From assembly GCA_012839205.1 (NCBI GenBank), contig DUNT01000105.1, positions 1 to 40,970 of the forward strand: a DNA stretch of 40,970 nucleotides, given 5' to 3'. Made by a program: the position numbers and the translations under genes. The DNA is from Clostridiaceae bacterium. GTDB taxonomy: Bacteria; Bacillota; Clostridia; DSM-8532. Shown here piece after piece: positions 8,404 to 17,245 of the stretch. How positions within the stretch are numbered: the stretch's first letter is position 1; each line of letters starts with the position of its first letter. The notes beneath the pieces are model-generated. The model worked only from the letters and a program-made list of their open reading frames with translations. It did no database searches and was not told the origin of the DNA.

Positions 8404-10434
8404 TTATAACAACACTTCTTTAAAAGATTCGAAATCTGTGATAGGAGCTTTGCATGAATGTTTTTCACAAACATATACTTCGGTTTTTCCAGGTGTAGTA
8501 TTGTATGATTCCAGAAAGGGAGATATTTCGGCCAGGGTTTCATCACCGGCAGTGTAAACCATGGAAACCGAAAAGGGACTGAATCTTTCATTAATAATAT
8601 CTGTATAAGGCTTTGCGTTTTCTGTTGCATGGGTTGATATTATTATTTCCTGCCCCTTTGAATAACTGAAAAGAAGCGCAATTAAACTATACGAATGGCT
8701 GATGGGATGTGCTTTTATGCTGTCTGAAAAAGTTCTGAATATCTGGTCAGCCCTTTCTTCATAATAAAATTTTCCTGTAAGACGGCTTAATCTCATGAAG
8801 TTTAAGGCAGAGACAGAATTGCCTGAGGGAATTGCACCGTCATAAACCTCCTTAGGCCTTATAAGCAATTGCTCGCTGTCATTTCCATATATGAATAACC
8901 CGCCGTCATCTTTATCCCAAAACAATTCCAATAAATCTTCAGAGAATGAAATAGCTCTTTTTAAATATTCCGGTCTATATGTTGTTTCGTAAAGTTCCAA
9001 TAACCCCCATATGAAAAATGCGTAATCCTCCAGGTATGCAAGGTATTTTGCTTCTCCTTCACGATATCTGGAAAGCAATCTTCCGTCATCCCTTATCAGA
9101 TTATTTAATATGAAATTACAGGCATCAATAGCTGCCTGAGTATATTTATTTTCATTTAGAACACGCCCGGCAATAGCAAACGCTGATATCATAAGTCCGT
9201 TCCAGGAGGTAAGTATCTTGTCATCTTTAAGGGGATGAATCCGCTTTTCTCTATGTTTAAAAAGCTTATCCCTTGATTCTTTTACGGTGATTATATTCTC
9301 GTAGGGTAAATTATTATTAATTAAATTAGGAATGTTCTTTCCTTCGAAATTTCCTTTAGAGGTTATGCTGTAAAAACTTGCGAATGCTCTCCCCTCTTCT
9401 TCTCCCAGGACAGAATAGATTTCTTCAAGATCCCAAAGATAAAATTTGCCTTCCACACCTTCAGAATCAGCATCCTCGGCACAATAGAAACCACCTTCTT
9501 TTGAGGTCATGTCTCTAAGAACATAACTGAGAATATCTTGTGCAATTAATCCGTACTTTTCTTTTTTTGTTGCCTGATAGGTTTCTAAATAAGTAATAGC
9601 TAATAGAGCATTGTCATACAGCATTTTTTCAAAATGCGGAACCAGCCATCTATGATCAGTTGAATATCTGCAAAAGCCAAAACCTATGTGATCATATATA
9701 CCGCCTTTATACATTGAATCCAGAGTTTTTTCCACCATCTGCAGTGCCGCCGGATTATTTGTCCGTTTCCAATACCTTAACAGAAGCATAAGATTATGGG
9801 GTGTTGGAAATTTTGGTGCATGACCAAAACCACCGTATGTGGGGTCAAAATACTGTTGAAAACTTAAAAAAGTCTCGTCAAATATATCTTCGGAAATACT
9901 GGCCATACTGGGCTTACGTTTCTTTGCTATAAATTCAGTTATTTTATCTCCGGACTCTAAAAGGAGTTTTCTATTATTTTCCCATCCAACAGAAACAGCT
10001 TTTAGAATGGTCATAAGCCCTTGCAACCCCATTCTGTCGTTCTTTGGAAAATAGGTACCGGCAAAAAAAGGCTTTTTATCATGTGTCATAATTACTGTGA
10101 GAGGCCAGCCGCCACTTCCGGTTAGAGCCTGACATACATTCATGTAAATAGTGTCAACATCAGGTCTTTCTTCCCTGTCGACCTTTATTGAAACAAAATG
10201 TACATTAAGAAAATCAGCAACTTCCTCATCTTCAAAACTTTCTCGCTCCATTACATGACACCAGTGACAGGTAGAATAGCCTATGGAAAGGAAGATTGGC
10301 TTATCTTCAATCTTGGCTTTTAAGAAGGCTTCTTCTCCCCAAGGATACCAGTCAACAGGATTATATGCATGTTGTAATAAATATGGCGATTTTTCATCTA
10401 TTAATCTATTGGGTACTCTTTCAGTGTTTTCTAT
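8404..10434 (-). CDS. Thioredoxin-fold DUF255 protein (YyaL/SPATA20 family) with apparent AUA start
   Basis: A protein of 676 residues if read from 10434. The N-terminal thioredoxin-like domain contains [21 protein letters not shown] and [17 protein letters not shown], with the CxxC of the family. An (alpha/alpha) glycan-epimerase/mannosidase-like barrel follows, with [42 protein letters not shown] and [11 protein letters not shown]. The first in-frame ATG (10251) would discard 61 residues, including CHWC. No ATG, GTG or TTG exists between the upstream stop and 10251. The codon where homologues start is ATA (10434), 9 bases after AAGGCGGTGA; an ATT lies only 3 bases after it. So this is either a non-AUG start or a start-codon mutation. 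The biochemical function of the family is unsettled. Confidence 0.88.
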   Translation of the reverse strand: MENTERVPNRLIDEKSPYLLQHAYNPVDWYPWGEEAFLKAKIEDKPIFLSIGYSTCHWCHVMERESFEDEEVADFLNVHFVSIKVDREERPDVDTIYMNVCQALTGSGGWPLTVIMTHDKKPFFAGTYFPKNDRMGLQGLMTILKAVSVGWENNRKLLLESGDKITEFIAKKRKPSMASISEDIFDETFLSFQQYFDPTYGGFGHAPKFPTPHNLMLLLRYWKRTNNPAALQMVEKTLDSMYKGGIYDHIGFGFCRYSTDHRWLVPHFEKMLYDNALLAITYLETYQATKKEKYGLIAQDILSYVLRDMTSKEGGFYCAEDADSEGVEGKFYLWDLEEIYSVLGEEEGRAFASFYSITSKGNFEGKNIPNLINNNLPYENIITVKESRDKLFKHREKRIHPLKDDKILTSWNGLMISAFAIAGRVLNENKYTQAAIDACNFILNNLIRDDGRLLSRYREGEAKYLAYLEDYAFFIWGLLELYETTYRPEYLKRAISFSEDLLELFWDKDDGGLFIYGNDSEQLLIRPKEVYDGAIPSGNSVSALNFMRLSRLTGKFYYEERADQIFRTFSDSIKAHPISHSYSLIALLFSYSKGQEIIISTHATENAKPYTDIINERFSPFSVSMVYTAGDETLAEISPFLESYNTTPGKTEVYVCEKHSCKAPITDFESFKEVLL

Positions 10435-10440
10435 GGGAAT

Positions 10441-10450
10441 TCACCGCCTT
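10441..10450 (-). promoter_or_regulatory. Ribosome binding site deciding the YyaL start
   Basis: On the minus strand, AAGGCGGTGA matches the 16S tail at nine of ten positions. It places initiation at the ATA at 10434 (9 bases) and not at the ATG at 10251, which has no such site. Confidence 0.6.
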
Positions 10451-10519
10451 TAAAATCATCTGTCTTTAATAATAGAGATATGAGTTTATTGTATCCAATA
10501 GTTTTGCTAATCATTTAAT

Positions 10520-11365
10520 TTAAGGGATTTTATAAAATACTTTCATTGCTTTTTCTGAATTTTGCTTCATAGACTCTACTGCCGTAAGGGCAACATCATG
10601 AAACAGAACATCTCGCTGCTCATTCAGCAGTTTTTTTACTGCCGATACAGCTGCACCGGACATATAAGTATAATAGTTTATTTTACGAATTCCTTTTTCA
10701 ATTGCCGTTATATAATCCTCCCTGGTCAGACCGGAACCGCCGTGCATAACCAATGGAGTTTTAGTTAATTCTTTAATACTTTCAATCCTTTGGAAATCCA
10801 GTCTTGGTTTTTCAGCATAAATGCCATGTGCTGTTCCAAAAGAAGCGGCAAGCGCATCCACATTAGTCATTTCTACGAATTTTTTTGCAATATCAGGTTC
10901 GGTATAAATCCCTTTCTCTCCTTCAATCCCTTCACTGCTTCCTGCACCACTTGCCATTACCCCGATTTCTGCTTCGATTCCTGCTCCATACTTCCTTGCC
11001 ATTTTAACTACTCTCAGAGTATTCTCCACATTTTTCTCAAAGGCAAGTTTTGAGCCGTCGTACATAACCGAAGTAAATCCTGATTCCAGCGCTTTTTCTA
11101 TATAATCCAGGGATTCACCGTGATCCAGATGAACACATACCGGAACTGTTGATCTTTCTGCACAAAGAACCATAATTGGGCCTATTGTTTCCAAAGACAT
11201 GATGCTTTCATGGACTTGCGCATGGGAAATTATCACAGGAATCTGATAAGTTTCAGCATTCTGCAATACAGCCATAATGCATTCAAAGTTAGGGGTATTA
11301 AAGGCTCCGATAGCGCATTGATTTTTTTCTGCATAAGATAGTATTTCTTTTAAGTTAACCAGCAT
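10520..11365 (-). CDS. Class II fructose-bisphosphate aldolase family protein
   Basis: Zinc-dependent class II aldolase of 281 residues. The (beta/alpha)8 barrel shows PVCVHLDHGES (catalytic Asp and zinc His), TSVMYDGS, GAGIEAEIGVM (metal Glu), ALAASFGTAHGIY (zinc His) and PLVMHGGSGL (zinc His and phosphate site). Family members split fructose-1,6-bisphosphate, tagatose-1,6-bisphosphate or related ketose phosphates into triose phosphates. The sequence is closer in length and motifs to the GatY/KbaY/Fba group than to long yeast-type enzymes. The ATG has GAGGAGAG just upstream. Neighbouring polyol and sugar genes suggest a catabolic ketose-phosphate role; substrate identity is unproven. Confidence 0.87.
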   Translation of the reverse strand: MLVNLKEILSYAEKNQCAIGAFNTPNFECIMAVLQNAETYQIPVIISHAQVHESIMSLETIGPIMVLCAERSTVPVCVHLDHGESLDYIEKALESGFTSVMYDGSKLAFEKNVENTLRVVKMARKYGAGIEAEIGVMASGAGSSEGIEGEKGIYTEPDIAKKFVEMTNVDALAASFGTAHGIYAEKPRLDFQRIESIKELTKTPLVMHGGSGLTREDYITAIEKGIRKINYYTYMSGAAVSAVKKLLNEQRDVLFHDVALTAVESMKQNSEKAMKVFYKIP

Positions 11366-11432
11366 ATAATTCTCTCCTCGTTTAATATTTCGTTATTATA
11401 TAGTTTTAGATTGTTATATCAATATTTTAAGA

Positions 11433-11690
11433 TTAATAGGTTGCTTTATATTTTTCATATAGTTTTCTTATCTCTTCAATGGATCCTACGCTTCCCTTTA
11501 TGTAACCCAGCGGAAACTCAAGTGACGGAATGCTGATAAATCTCATGTCAGAAGAAATAGCCCATCCCCTTGAGGGGCATGAATAACAACCAGTTTACTT
11601 TAGCTAGTGTCCTTGCCATAACCGTCCCTTATTCCTGATAGATTTTATCAAAAGGATCCATCAGTAAAGCGTATCCTATATGAAAGATAT
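11433..11690 (-). pseudogene. Decayed gene remnant, unidentified
   Basis: The gap between the aldolase and the amidohydrolase contains coding-like peptide pieces on the minus strand, broken between frames: ALLMDPFDKIYQE, then IRDGYGKDTS, then KLVVIHAPQGDG, and finally a 30+ residue run containing FISIPSLEFPLGYIKGSVGS and IEEIRKLYEKYKATY before a stop at 11435-11433. At least two frameshifts and stops separate them. I do not recognise the family. It is most simply the 3' end of a gene that sat before the aldolase and has decayed. Confidence 0.4.
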
Positions 11691-11694
11691 CAGT

Positions 11695-11720
11695 AAAAAT
11701 CCACCAGAAAACTGGTGGAT
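11695..11720 (-). terminator. Terminator of the amidohydrolase transcript
   Basis: Minus-strand stem ATCCACCAG/CTGGTGGAT (9 bp) with a TTTT loop, followed by TTTTA, 17 bases past the stop codon. Confidence 0.85.
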
Positions 11721-11736
11721 GATATTTATATTATTA

Positions 11737-12990
11737 TTAGTTAACACCTAAATCAAGTTTAACATCATATTCTATTGGTTTTTGCTTAAACAGATATTCT
11801 CCTTTTCTAATTGAAGCAAGAACTTTAGCACGGTTTCTTATTACATCAAATGGACTGTCTCCGTCAAGGACGATGAAGTTTGCATCGTTACCTTCTTTTA
11901 ATCCATACCTGTCCTGAATATATAAGCAACGAGCTCCATTATAAGTGATTAAATCTAAATCTTTTTCTATTTCTTCCGGTGACATAATTTGAGCTAAGTG
12001 AATTCCATTGTCAAGGATATTCATCATATTTCCATTCCCCATTGGATACCATGGATCATTTATTGAATCTTGTGCAAATGCAACATTGATCCCGTATTCC
12101 ATGAATTCTTTAACTCTGGTAAGTCCCCGGCGTTTAGGATATGTGTCCTGACGGCCTTGAAGATAGGCGTTTTCAGTAGGACAAGACACGAAGTTAATCT
12201 TACTCTTCTTAAATAAGTCGAACATTCGATACGCATATGAATTATCTGCTGAACCAAATGAACATGTATGGCTGGCGGTAGTTTTTGCACCATAATCATC
12301 CATAAGAACAAGTGCATTTAATAACTCAACAAAACGTGAATGAGGATCATCTGTCTCATCACAGTGAACATCTATTAGCTTGTCATATTTGATAGCCAGT
12401 TCTACTGTGTCATGGACGGATTTTTCACCAGATTCTCTGGCCGGTTCATAATGTGGAATTCCCCCAACGACATCAGCTCCCATCTTAAGGGCTTCTTCCA
12501 CTAAATCACGTCCGCCTTTATATGTGTACATTCCTTCTTGTGGGAATGCTACAATTTGAATTTCAACTATTTTTTTTAATTCTTCTTTCAATTCCAACAT
12601 AGCTTTTAAAGCTGTAAAGTTTTTATCTGTAACGTCGATATGGGTACGTATATATTGTACTCCTTGGGAAACCTCATCTTTGATTCCCTTAAGGGCAAGT
12701 TTTTTAACGCTTTCTATAGTTAGATTTTCTTTGAATTTTGGCCACAATTCAATTGCTTCAAATAGTGTCCCTGAGCCTGCACCTGTTAATCCAAGTTCAG
12801 ATAGTGTGTAAACATAATCCAGATGCAGATGAGGATCTACATAAGGAGCAGTAACTAATTTACCGCCCAAATCAATAATTTCATCTGCTGATTCAAGGTT
12901 TTTTCCTATGGATTTAATGATTCCATTCTCTACTAAAATCTCATTTGCATCATCATGACCATAAATAACTGCATTTATAAACTTTTTCAT
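11737..12990 (-). CDS. Cytosine-deaminase-like amidohydrolase
   Basis: Amidohydrolase of 417 residues, close in motif pattern to cytosine deaminase CodA. Metal ligands are visible as PHLHLD (HxH near residue 57), THIDV, VHCDETDD (His plus the Glu that activates water), ASHTCSF, and the C-terminal AQDSINDPWYPMGNGNMM, which corresponds to the CodA HDDxxDPWYPxGxGNM signature with Asp as metal ligand. It lacks a signal peptide, so acts in the cytoplasm. Likely reactions are cytosine to uracil or deamination of a related cyclic amidine (isoguanine or creatinine type); specificity residues cannot be judged by eye. Its ATG follows GGGAGG. It sits 49 bases after the EamA transporter gene, suggesting a two-gene import-and-deaminate operon. 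Confidence 0.85.
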   Translation of the reverse strand: MKKFINAVIYGHDDANEILVENGIIKSIGKNLESADEIIDLGGKLVTAPYVDPHLHLDYVYTLSELGLTGAGSGTLFEAIELWPKFKENLTIESVKKLALKGIKDEVSQGVQYIRTHIDVTDKNFTALKAMLELKEELKKIVEIQIVAFPQEGMYTYKGGRDLVEEALKMGADVVGGIPHYEPARESGEKSVHDTVELAIKYDKLIDVHCDETDDPHSRFVELLNALVLMDDYGAKTTASHTCSFGSADNSYAYRMFDLFKKSKINFVSCPTENAYLQGRQDTYPKRRGLTRVKEFMEYGINVAFAQDSINDPWYPMGNGNMMNILDNGIHLAQIMSPEEIEKDLDLITYNGARCLYIQDRYGLKEGNDANFIVLDGDSPFDVIRNRAKVLASIRKGEYLFKQKPIEYDVKLDLGVN

Positions 12991-13039
12991 AGTTTTCCTC
13001 CCTTAATACTAATTTTTAAGCTTTTTTAATGTACCGCTG

Positions 13040-13960
13040 TTAAATAGCTTTACCAGTAGTTTCTCTTTTGTTTGGAATATTGATGTTCATTAGAACAATT
13101 GATGTCAACATTATAATTATACCAACATATCCCACCATATTAATCTTCTCATTTAATAATAATACTCCGGCAACTGTAGCAACAATAACTTCAATTGAAG
13201 TAACTATAGTTGTTTTAGATGCATCAATGCCCATTGACAGCCCTGTTAAGAAAAAAATGTTCGCTACAGTACCACTAAGTAATGCACCTATGGTAGCCCA
13301 GAGTAAAAATGCGTCATTTCTGAACAAATCTAATTGTTCCCATGGCTTAGCAAAAACTGCAGTGGTAATTGAGCTGAATACCATCATATAAAAAGCCATT
13401 GTTACCGAATGGTCACCACTTGTTCCAATCTTTCCCAGGATTGTACTAAGACCATATAAGAAACCTGCTACAAGCCCTAAAGTTAAACCAATCCCTGAAA
13501 TATTTAATTCTGTAAAGTTTCCGCCAGTTACCATCAATGTACAACCAATAAGATTCAGAACAAGAGCAAAACTTTGATATCCGCGAAGTTTTTCCTTGAA
13601 AAATATAACAGCCATTATGGCTGTCCAAACCGGGGCTAAATACATAAGGATTGTAGACGTTGCTACCCCTACTAAAATCATGCTTGTGTCCAAAGACAAT
13701 TTGAAAATTCCTTTTGTTAATACTCCTAGCAAAATACTAACCAATAGACCTTTTTTTGAAATTTTTAGTCCATCAAAACCTTTTACCACCAATAAATAGA
13801 GCAATAGAGGCGGAAGTGCTAAAAAGTGACCGGCGAATGCTGTCATAAGTGAGGATGCACCCGTTTGACTCATTTTAGTAACAAAAAATCCACCAATTCC
13901 CCATAGGGATCCTGCTATAGCAACAAAAAAGTACCCTTTCAGGTATCTCTTTTCTTCCAT
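13040..13960 (-). CDS. EamA/DMT family transporter
   Basis: Drug/metabolite superfamily permease of 306 residues with about ten transmembrane segments in two EamA halves (roughly 8-140 and 155-295). Clear marks are GSLWGIGGFFVTKMSQTG near the start, YLAPVWTAIMAVIFFKEKL closing the first half, and TSIEVIVATVAGVLLLNEKIN closing the second, both with the Pro/Glu pattern of the family. The ATG at 13960 is preferred; an upstream GTG overlaps the GGAGG site, which stands 11 bases away. Its pairing with the downstream deaminase suggests uptake of that enzyme's substrate or export of its product. Confidence 0.85.
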   Translation of the reverse strand: MEEKRYLKGYFFVAIAGSLWGIGGFFVTKMSQTGASSLMTAFAGHFLALPPLLLYLLVVKGFDGLKISKKGLLVSILLGVLTKGIFKLSLDTSMILVGVATSTILMYLAPVWTAIMAVIFFKEKLRGYQSFALVLNLIGCTLMVTGGNFTELNISGIGLTLGLVAGFLYGLSTILGKIGTSGDHSVTMAFYMMVFSSITTAVFAKPWEQLDLFRNDAFLLWATIGALLSGTVANIFFLTGLSMGIDASKTTIVTSIEVIVATVAGVLLLNEKINMVGYVGIIIMLTSIVLMNINIPNKRETTGKAI

Positions 13961-14355
13961 TAAAAATCTGTCCTCCACAAAATATAATTAAAATATTTTT
14001 TAAGTGTATCAAAATGATGGAAAAAAATCCAACATTTTTTGTCTTTCTAAATATTTTTGTTAAATAGCGAAAACTACAGCTATAAACAGGCACTTGTTAC
14101 AGACAAATAATACATAATTTTTATAAAAGGGTAGCATAAATAATGATTGACATAAGCACCAATCTATTATTTGAAAAGTGGCAATAAGATATTCATATTG
14201 ATAGTTGAAGACAAACATCAATTTAGTAATTATATTCCTGCCTGTTTACAATTACTTTGAAAGCATGATCAAAAACAGACCGGAATCTGAGTCTATGCAA
14301 GATAATGATTCGGAAGATGAAGTTTATGGTTTGGTAGAAAGGATTAAACAAATTA
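13961..14355. other. Gene-free stretch upstream of the EamA operon
   Basis: About 395 AT-rich bases. On the minus strand, the leader of the EamA gene includes TTTAACAAAAATATTTAG at about 14049-14066, loosely resembling the half-site seen upstream of the sugar-binding-protein and dehydrogenase genes. No riboswitch motif or convincing ORF was found. Confidence 0.4.
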
Positions 14356-14382
14356 GCGGTATTGGCATAAAGCCAATACCGC
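14356..14382 (-). terminator. Terminator of the sugar ABC/hydrolase operon
   Basis: Perfect 11-bp stem GCGGTATTGGC/GCCAATACCGC with a 5-base loop, 7 bases past the hydrolase stop. On the minus strand it is followed by TAATTTGTTTAATC. Confidence 0.75.
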
Positions 14383-14388
14383 CTGCAA

Positions 14389-15402
14389 TTAATAATCGTT
14401 GAAGATTCCATGCCCTTCTCTGAGGGTTCCGTCTTTCTTAATGAAGCACATATTTCCAGGATATGGGGCCATACGCATATGCGGATTGGAATAATCCATA
14501 GGTTCTTTCCAGCCCACAGGACCATCTTCAGGATCGTGTAAGTCTGGTACTTTGCTGTAATGTAACGCATGAGCAATAATCCCGATATTGCGCTTTGAAA
14601 GCTCTGTCATGGTATATTTGATATTATTTATTCTCCAGTTAATATCCATGGATCCCCATATGGTCTCTGTAGCAAGCAAAGGCTTCTTGCTCTTTTGGCT
14701 GACATCACAGTACATGTCAAGGAAATCCTCAAATTCAGCCCGATCCTGCTCGTTATCTACAGCAGGCCAGTAATATGGGTGAATCATCAATACATCAGAG
14801 ATAGGAACAACACGTTCTATACCTGGGCGTCCATCATCTGGCCGCAAGCTGATTCCAGCGGGAGCTGCTGCACCTATTTCATGAATCTGATGGTATACAC
14901 TAGCTAACCACTGGTATTCTGCCTCTTCGATATCAGGTATTGTTGATGAAGGAACAGTATATGAAAAAGGCTCATTGCAGATATCCCAAGCCAGAATACG
15001 TTCGTCATTTTTGTGTGTACCAACAATCTCATCAACATATTGCTCCAGCAAGTAAGGTTGGTTGCAATGGCTTGCACCGGGGTAAAAATTATCAATATAT
15101 TCCCCTCCGTTGTCCATTGGGTCTGCATGCCAGCGGTTCAACAAAACTGGTACAACCTTCAAATCCAGAGCATCAGCTATTTTAAGCTCGAACTCAAAAT
15201 TATCACGGAATCTCTTCTTATCGCGGGTCCATGCTTTCATGTCAAGCCATACGCGAATAGTATTCATTTTAGGAAAGTAGAAGCGCCCTCGTCTTAATTC
15301 CAGTTCTACGATTTCTGGGCGAAAATACATCCAATTTTCAAAGCTGGATGTACCATAGCTTGGTTGATAGTTAAAACCACGTACTTTTGAAAAATCAATC
15401 AT
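14389..15402 (-). CDS. GH5-like (clan GH-A) glycoside hydrolase, intracellular
   Basis: A 337-residue (beta/alpha)8 glycoside hydrolase. It opens with VRGFNYQPSYGTSSFENW and has NTIRVWLDMKAW, the acid/base motif ILAWDICNEPFSY (Asn-Glu-Pro, end of strand 4), DVLMIHPYYWP, and the nucleophile motif KPLLATETIWG (end of strand 7). These are the clan GH-A landmarks, and the layout resembles GH5-type proteins often labelled cellulase or beta-xylanase. There is no signal peptide and no carbohydrate-binding module, so it probably hydrolyses oligosaccharides after import by the ABC system encoded just upstream. The ATG at 15402 has GGGAG 8 bases before it; an ATG five codons earlier overlaps this site. 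Substrate is unknown. Confidence 0.82.
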   Translation of the reverse strand: MIDFSKVRGFNYQPSYGTSSFENWMYFRPEIVELELRRGRFYFPKMNTIRVWLDMKAWTRDKKRFRDNFEFELKIADALDLKVVPVLLNRWHADPMDNGGEYIDNFYPGASHCNQPYLLEQYVDEIVGTHKNDERILAWDICNEPFSYTVPSSTIPDIEEAEYQWLASVYHQIHEIGAAAPAGISLRPDDGRPGIERVVPISDVLMIHPYYWPAVDNEQDRAEFEDFLDMYCDVSQKSKKPLLATETIWGSMDINWRINNIKYTMTELSKRNIGIIAHALHYSKVPDLHDPEDGPVGWKEPMDYSNPHMRMAPYPGNMCFIKKDGTLREGHGIFNDY

Positions 15403-15444
15403 GTCCTCATCTCCCATTCTTCTATAATTTATAATTTATAAAAA

Positions 15445-16266
15445 TTATCCTTTTACAGCTCCAGCTGTTATGCCTTCCACAATATACTTCTGGGCAAATA
15501 CCAGAAACAGTGCAGCCGGGATTGTTGCAATAGAGGACGCAGCCATCATTGCACCCCATTCAACCGAGAATTGCTGCGAAAACTGACTGAGCCCTACGCT
15601 TAGGGTAGTTAAAGTGTTTGTCCGGATGAATACGCTTGCAAGCATGTATTCATTCCACGCATATATGAATGCAATAATACCTACACTCGTCAATCCTGAA
15701 GCAGACATGGGCAGAATCAACCTTACATATGCCATGAACGGACCGCAGCCGTCGACTAAGGCCGATTCATCGATTTCATAGGGAATTGTCTCGTAAAAGC
15801 TCTTCATCATCCAAATACAAATTGGAAGATTAATAGCCGTATAGCTTATCATTAGTGAAACTAAGTTGTCATAAAGACCTAGTGATCGTATTACCATAAA
15901 CAGCGGCATCAACATAAGTACTGCCGGGATCATCTGAATAAGATAAAGAAAACCCTTGTATATGCCAAAAATCCTGCCACGGAATCTGGTTAGTGCATAA
16001 CCAGCAAACGATGCCGCAAAGACACTGATTAGTGTTACTGTAAGACTAACGAGTATACTGTTTATAACCTGCTGTGGGAAATCCGTGTTTTTAAAAACGT
16101 ATCTGTAATTATCCAAGGTTGGATTTTGGGGCAGCAATGAATTGCTTCCGTAAAGCTCGGCATCAGTTTTGAGTGATGTGGAAACCATCGAAATAAGAGG
16201 TAATAATACTATTGCAAGGAGTACTATAATTAGTACATATGTTAACCAGCTTTGTTGTCTAACCAT
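15445..16266 (-). CDS. Carbohydrate ABC transporter permease (MalG type)
   Basis: Inner component of a CUT1-type sugar ABC importer, 273 residues and six transmembrane segments. It has the MalG-like start (YVLIIVLLAIVLLPLISMVSTSLKT), SLTVTLISVFAASFAGYALTRF, and the cytoplasmic EAA loop, ESALVDGCGPFMAYVRLILP, that docks to the ATPase. The start overlaps the end of the preceding permease gene by 8 bases, so translation is coupled. No ATPase gene is present; CUT1 systems in Firmicutes commonly borrow a shared MsmX-like ATPase encoded elsewhere. Confidence 0.93.
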   Translation of the reverse strand: MVRQQSWLTYVLIIVLLAIVLLPLISMVSTSLKTDAELYGSNSLLPQNPTLDNYRYVFKNTDFPQQVINSILVSLTVTLISVFAASFAGYALTRFRGRIFGIYKGFLYLIQMIPAVLMLMPLFMVIRSLGLYDNLVSLMISYTAINLPICIWMMKSFYETIPYEIDESALVDGCGPFMAYVRLILPMSASGLTSVGIIAFIYAWNEYMLASVFIRTNTLTTLSVGLSQFSQQFSVEWGAMMAASSIATIPAALFLVFAQKYIVEGITAGAVKG

Positions 16267-17185
16267 TTACATCACCTGCATTTCTCTGCTCTTTTATAGC
16301 AGCAGTATATTTGGCTATTGCATAGATAAGAACAGCAAGAGCAATGATTACCATCATCATAACCGATATTGCTGAAGCATACCCGATTTTACCACGGTAG
16401 ATTGCAGTATAATATGATTGGATTGACATAACATAGGTTGATCCTGAAGGACCTCCCTGTGTCAAAAGATAAATATTATCAAACGATAATGTATTGAATG
16501 TCCATAGCCCCATCAAAGTTGTACATACTATTGACATAGGTTTCAGAGTGGGCATTGTTATATACCAGAAAATCTTGGTTCGGTTAGCACCATCTATGTA
16601 AGCTGGCTCATACATCTCATCACCTATTGACTGTAAACCGGCAAGAAGTACTACCATCATGAAAGGATAGGATTTCCAAATTGCGACTATTATGACACTT
16701 AATCTGGCCAGGTCTGCATTTGCAAGGAAGAGTATGGGCTCTTTGATAATGCTCAATTCCATCAATGTTCTGTTTATAAAGCCTAGCTGGTCATTAAACA
16801 ACCAGCGCCAGTTTTGTGCTGCCACAACGGTTGGTATAACCCAGGGGAATAACGCTAATGCTCGGAACACTCCCCTGAATTTTATGTTTTTGTTCAGCAG
16901 CACTGCAAGAGCTAATCCTAAAAGATAACTAAAAGCCACAACAAAAACCGTATATACAATTGTATAACCCATGATGCTCCAAAATTCGGAGTCGTGTAAT
17001 ATCGATTTGAAGTTCTCCAAACCAACGAATTTCCCGCTCTTTGGCTTTGTATAGTTCTTATCGGTTAAACTTAATATTAAGCCGTAGACCAGTGGAAATG
17101 CATTGATAAGCAGAAAAAGAATGGTGGCCGGAATCAGCATATAATAACCGACGATATTTCTCCGCACCAACAACTTATTATTCAT
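16259..17185 (-). CDS. Carbohydrate ABC transporter permease (MalF type)
   Basis: Partner permease of 308 residues with six transmembrane segments. It begins NIVGYYMLIPATILFLLINAFPLVYGLILSL, has VVAFSYLLGLALAVLLN, and an EAA loop, EPAYIDGANRTKIFWYITMP, for ATPase contact. I start it at ATG 17185, where GGAAGGGG lies upstream; an upstream TTG at 17230 falls inside the intercistronic hairpin. It follows the binding-protein gene and precedes the MalG-type permease, the usual CUT1 gene order. Confidence 0.92.
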   Translation of the reverse strand: MNNKLLVRRNIVGYYMLIPATILFLLINAFPLVYGLILSLTDKNYTKPKSGKFVGLENFKSILHDSEFWSIMGYTIVYTVFVVAFSYLLGLALAVLLNKNIKFRGVFRALALFPWVIPTVVAAQNWRWLFNDQLGFINRTLMELSIIKEPILFLANADLARLSVIIVAIWKSYPFMMVVLLAGLQSIGDEMYEPAYIDGANRTKIFWYITMPTLKPMSIVCTTLMGLWTFNTLSFDNIYLLTQGGPSGSTYVMSIQSYYTAIYRGKIGYASAISVMMMVIIALAVLIYAIAKYTAAIKEQRNAGDVNG

Positions 17186-17204
17186 AGTCTTCCCCTTCCA
17201 GTTT

Positions 17205-17231
17205 ATTGAAGAGGCGAAATGCCTCTTCAAT
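17205..17231 (-). terminator. Intercistronic hairpin between binding-protein and permease genes
   Basis: Perfect 11-bp stem ATTGAAGAGGC/GCCTCTTCAAT with a 5-base loop and no T-run. Such hairpins often stabilise the binding-protein mRNA or partly stop transcription, so that the lipoprotein outnumbers the permeases. Confidence 0.7.
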
Positions 17232-17245
17232 AACCATACTACAAC

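Noticed and set aside
14205-14402. 65-residue plus-strand ORF at the end of the hydrolase gene
   Set aside because: It spans the terminator hairpin, lacks a ribosome site, and runs antisense into the hydrolase stop region.
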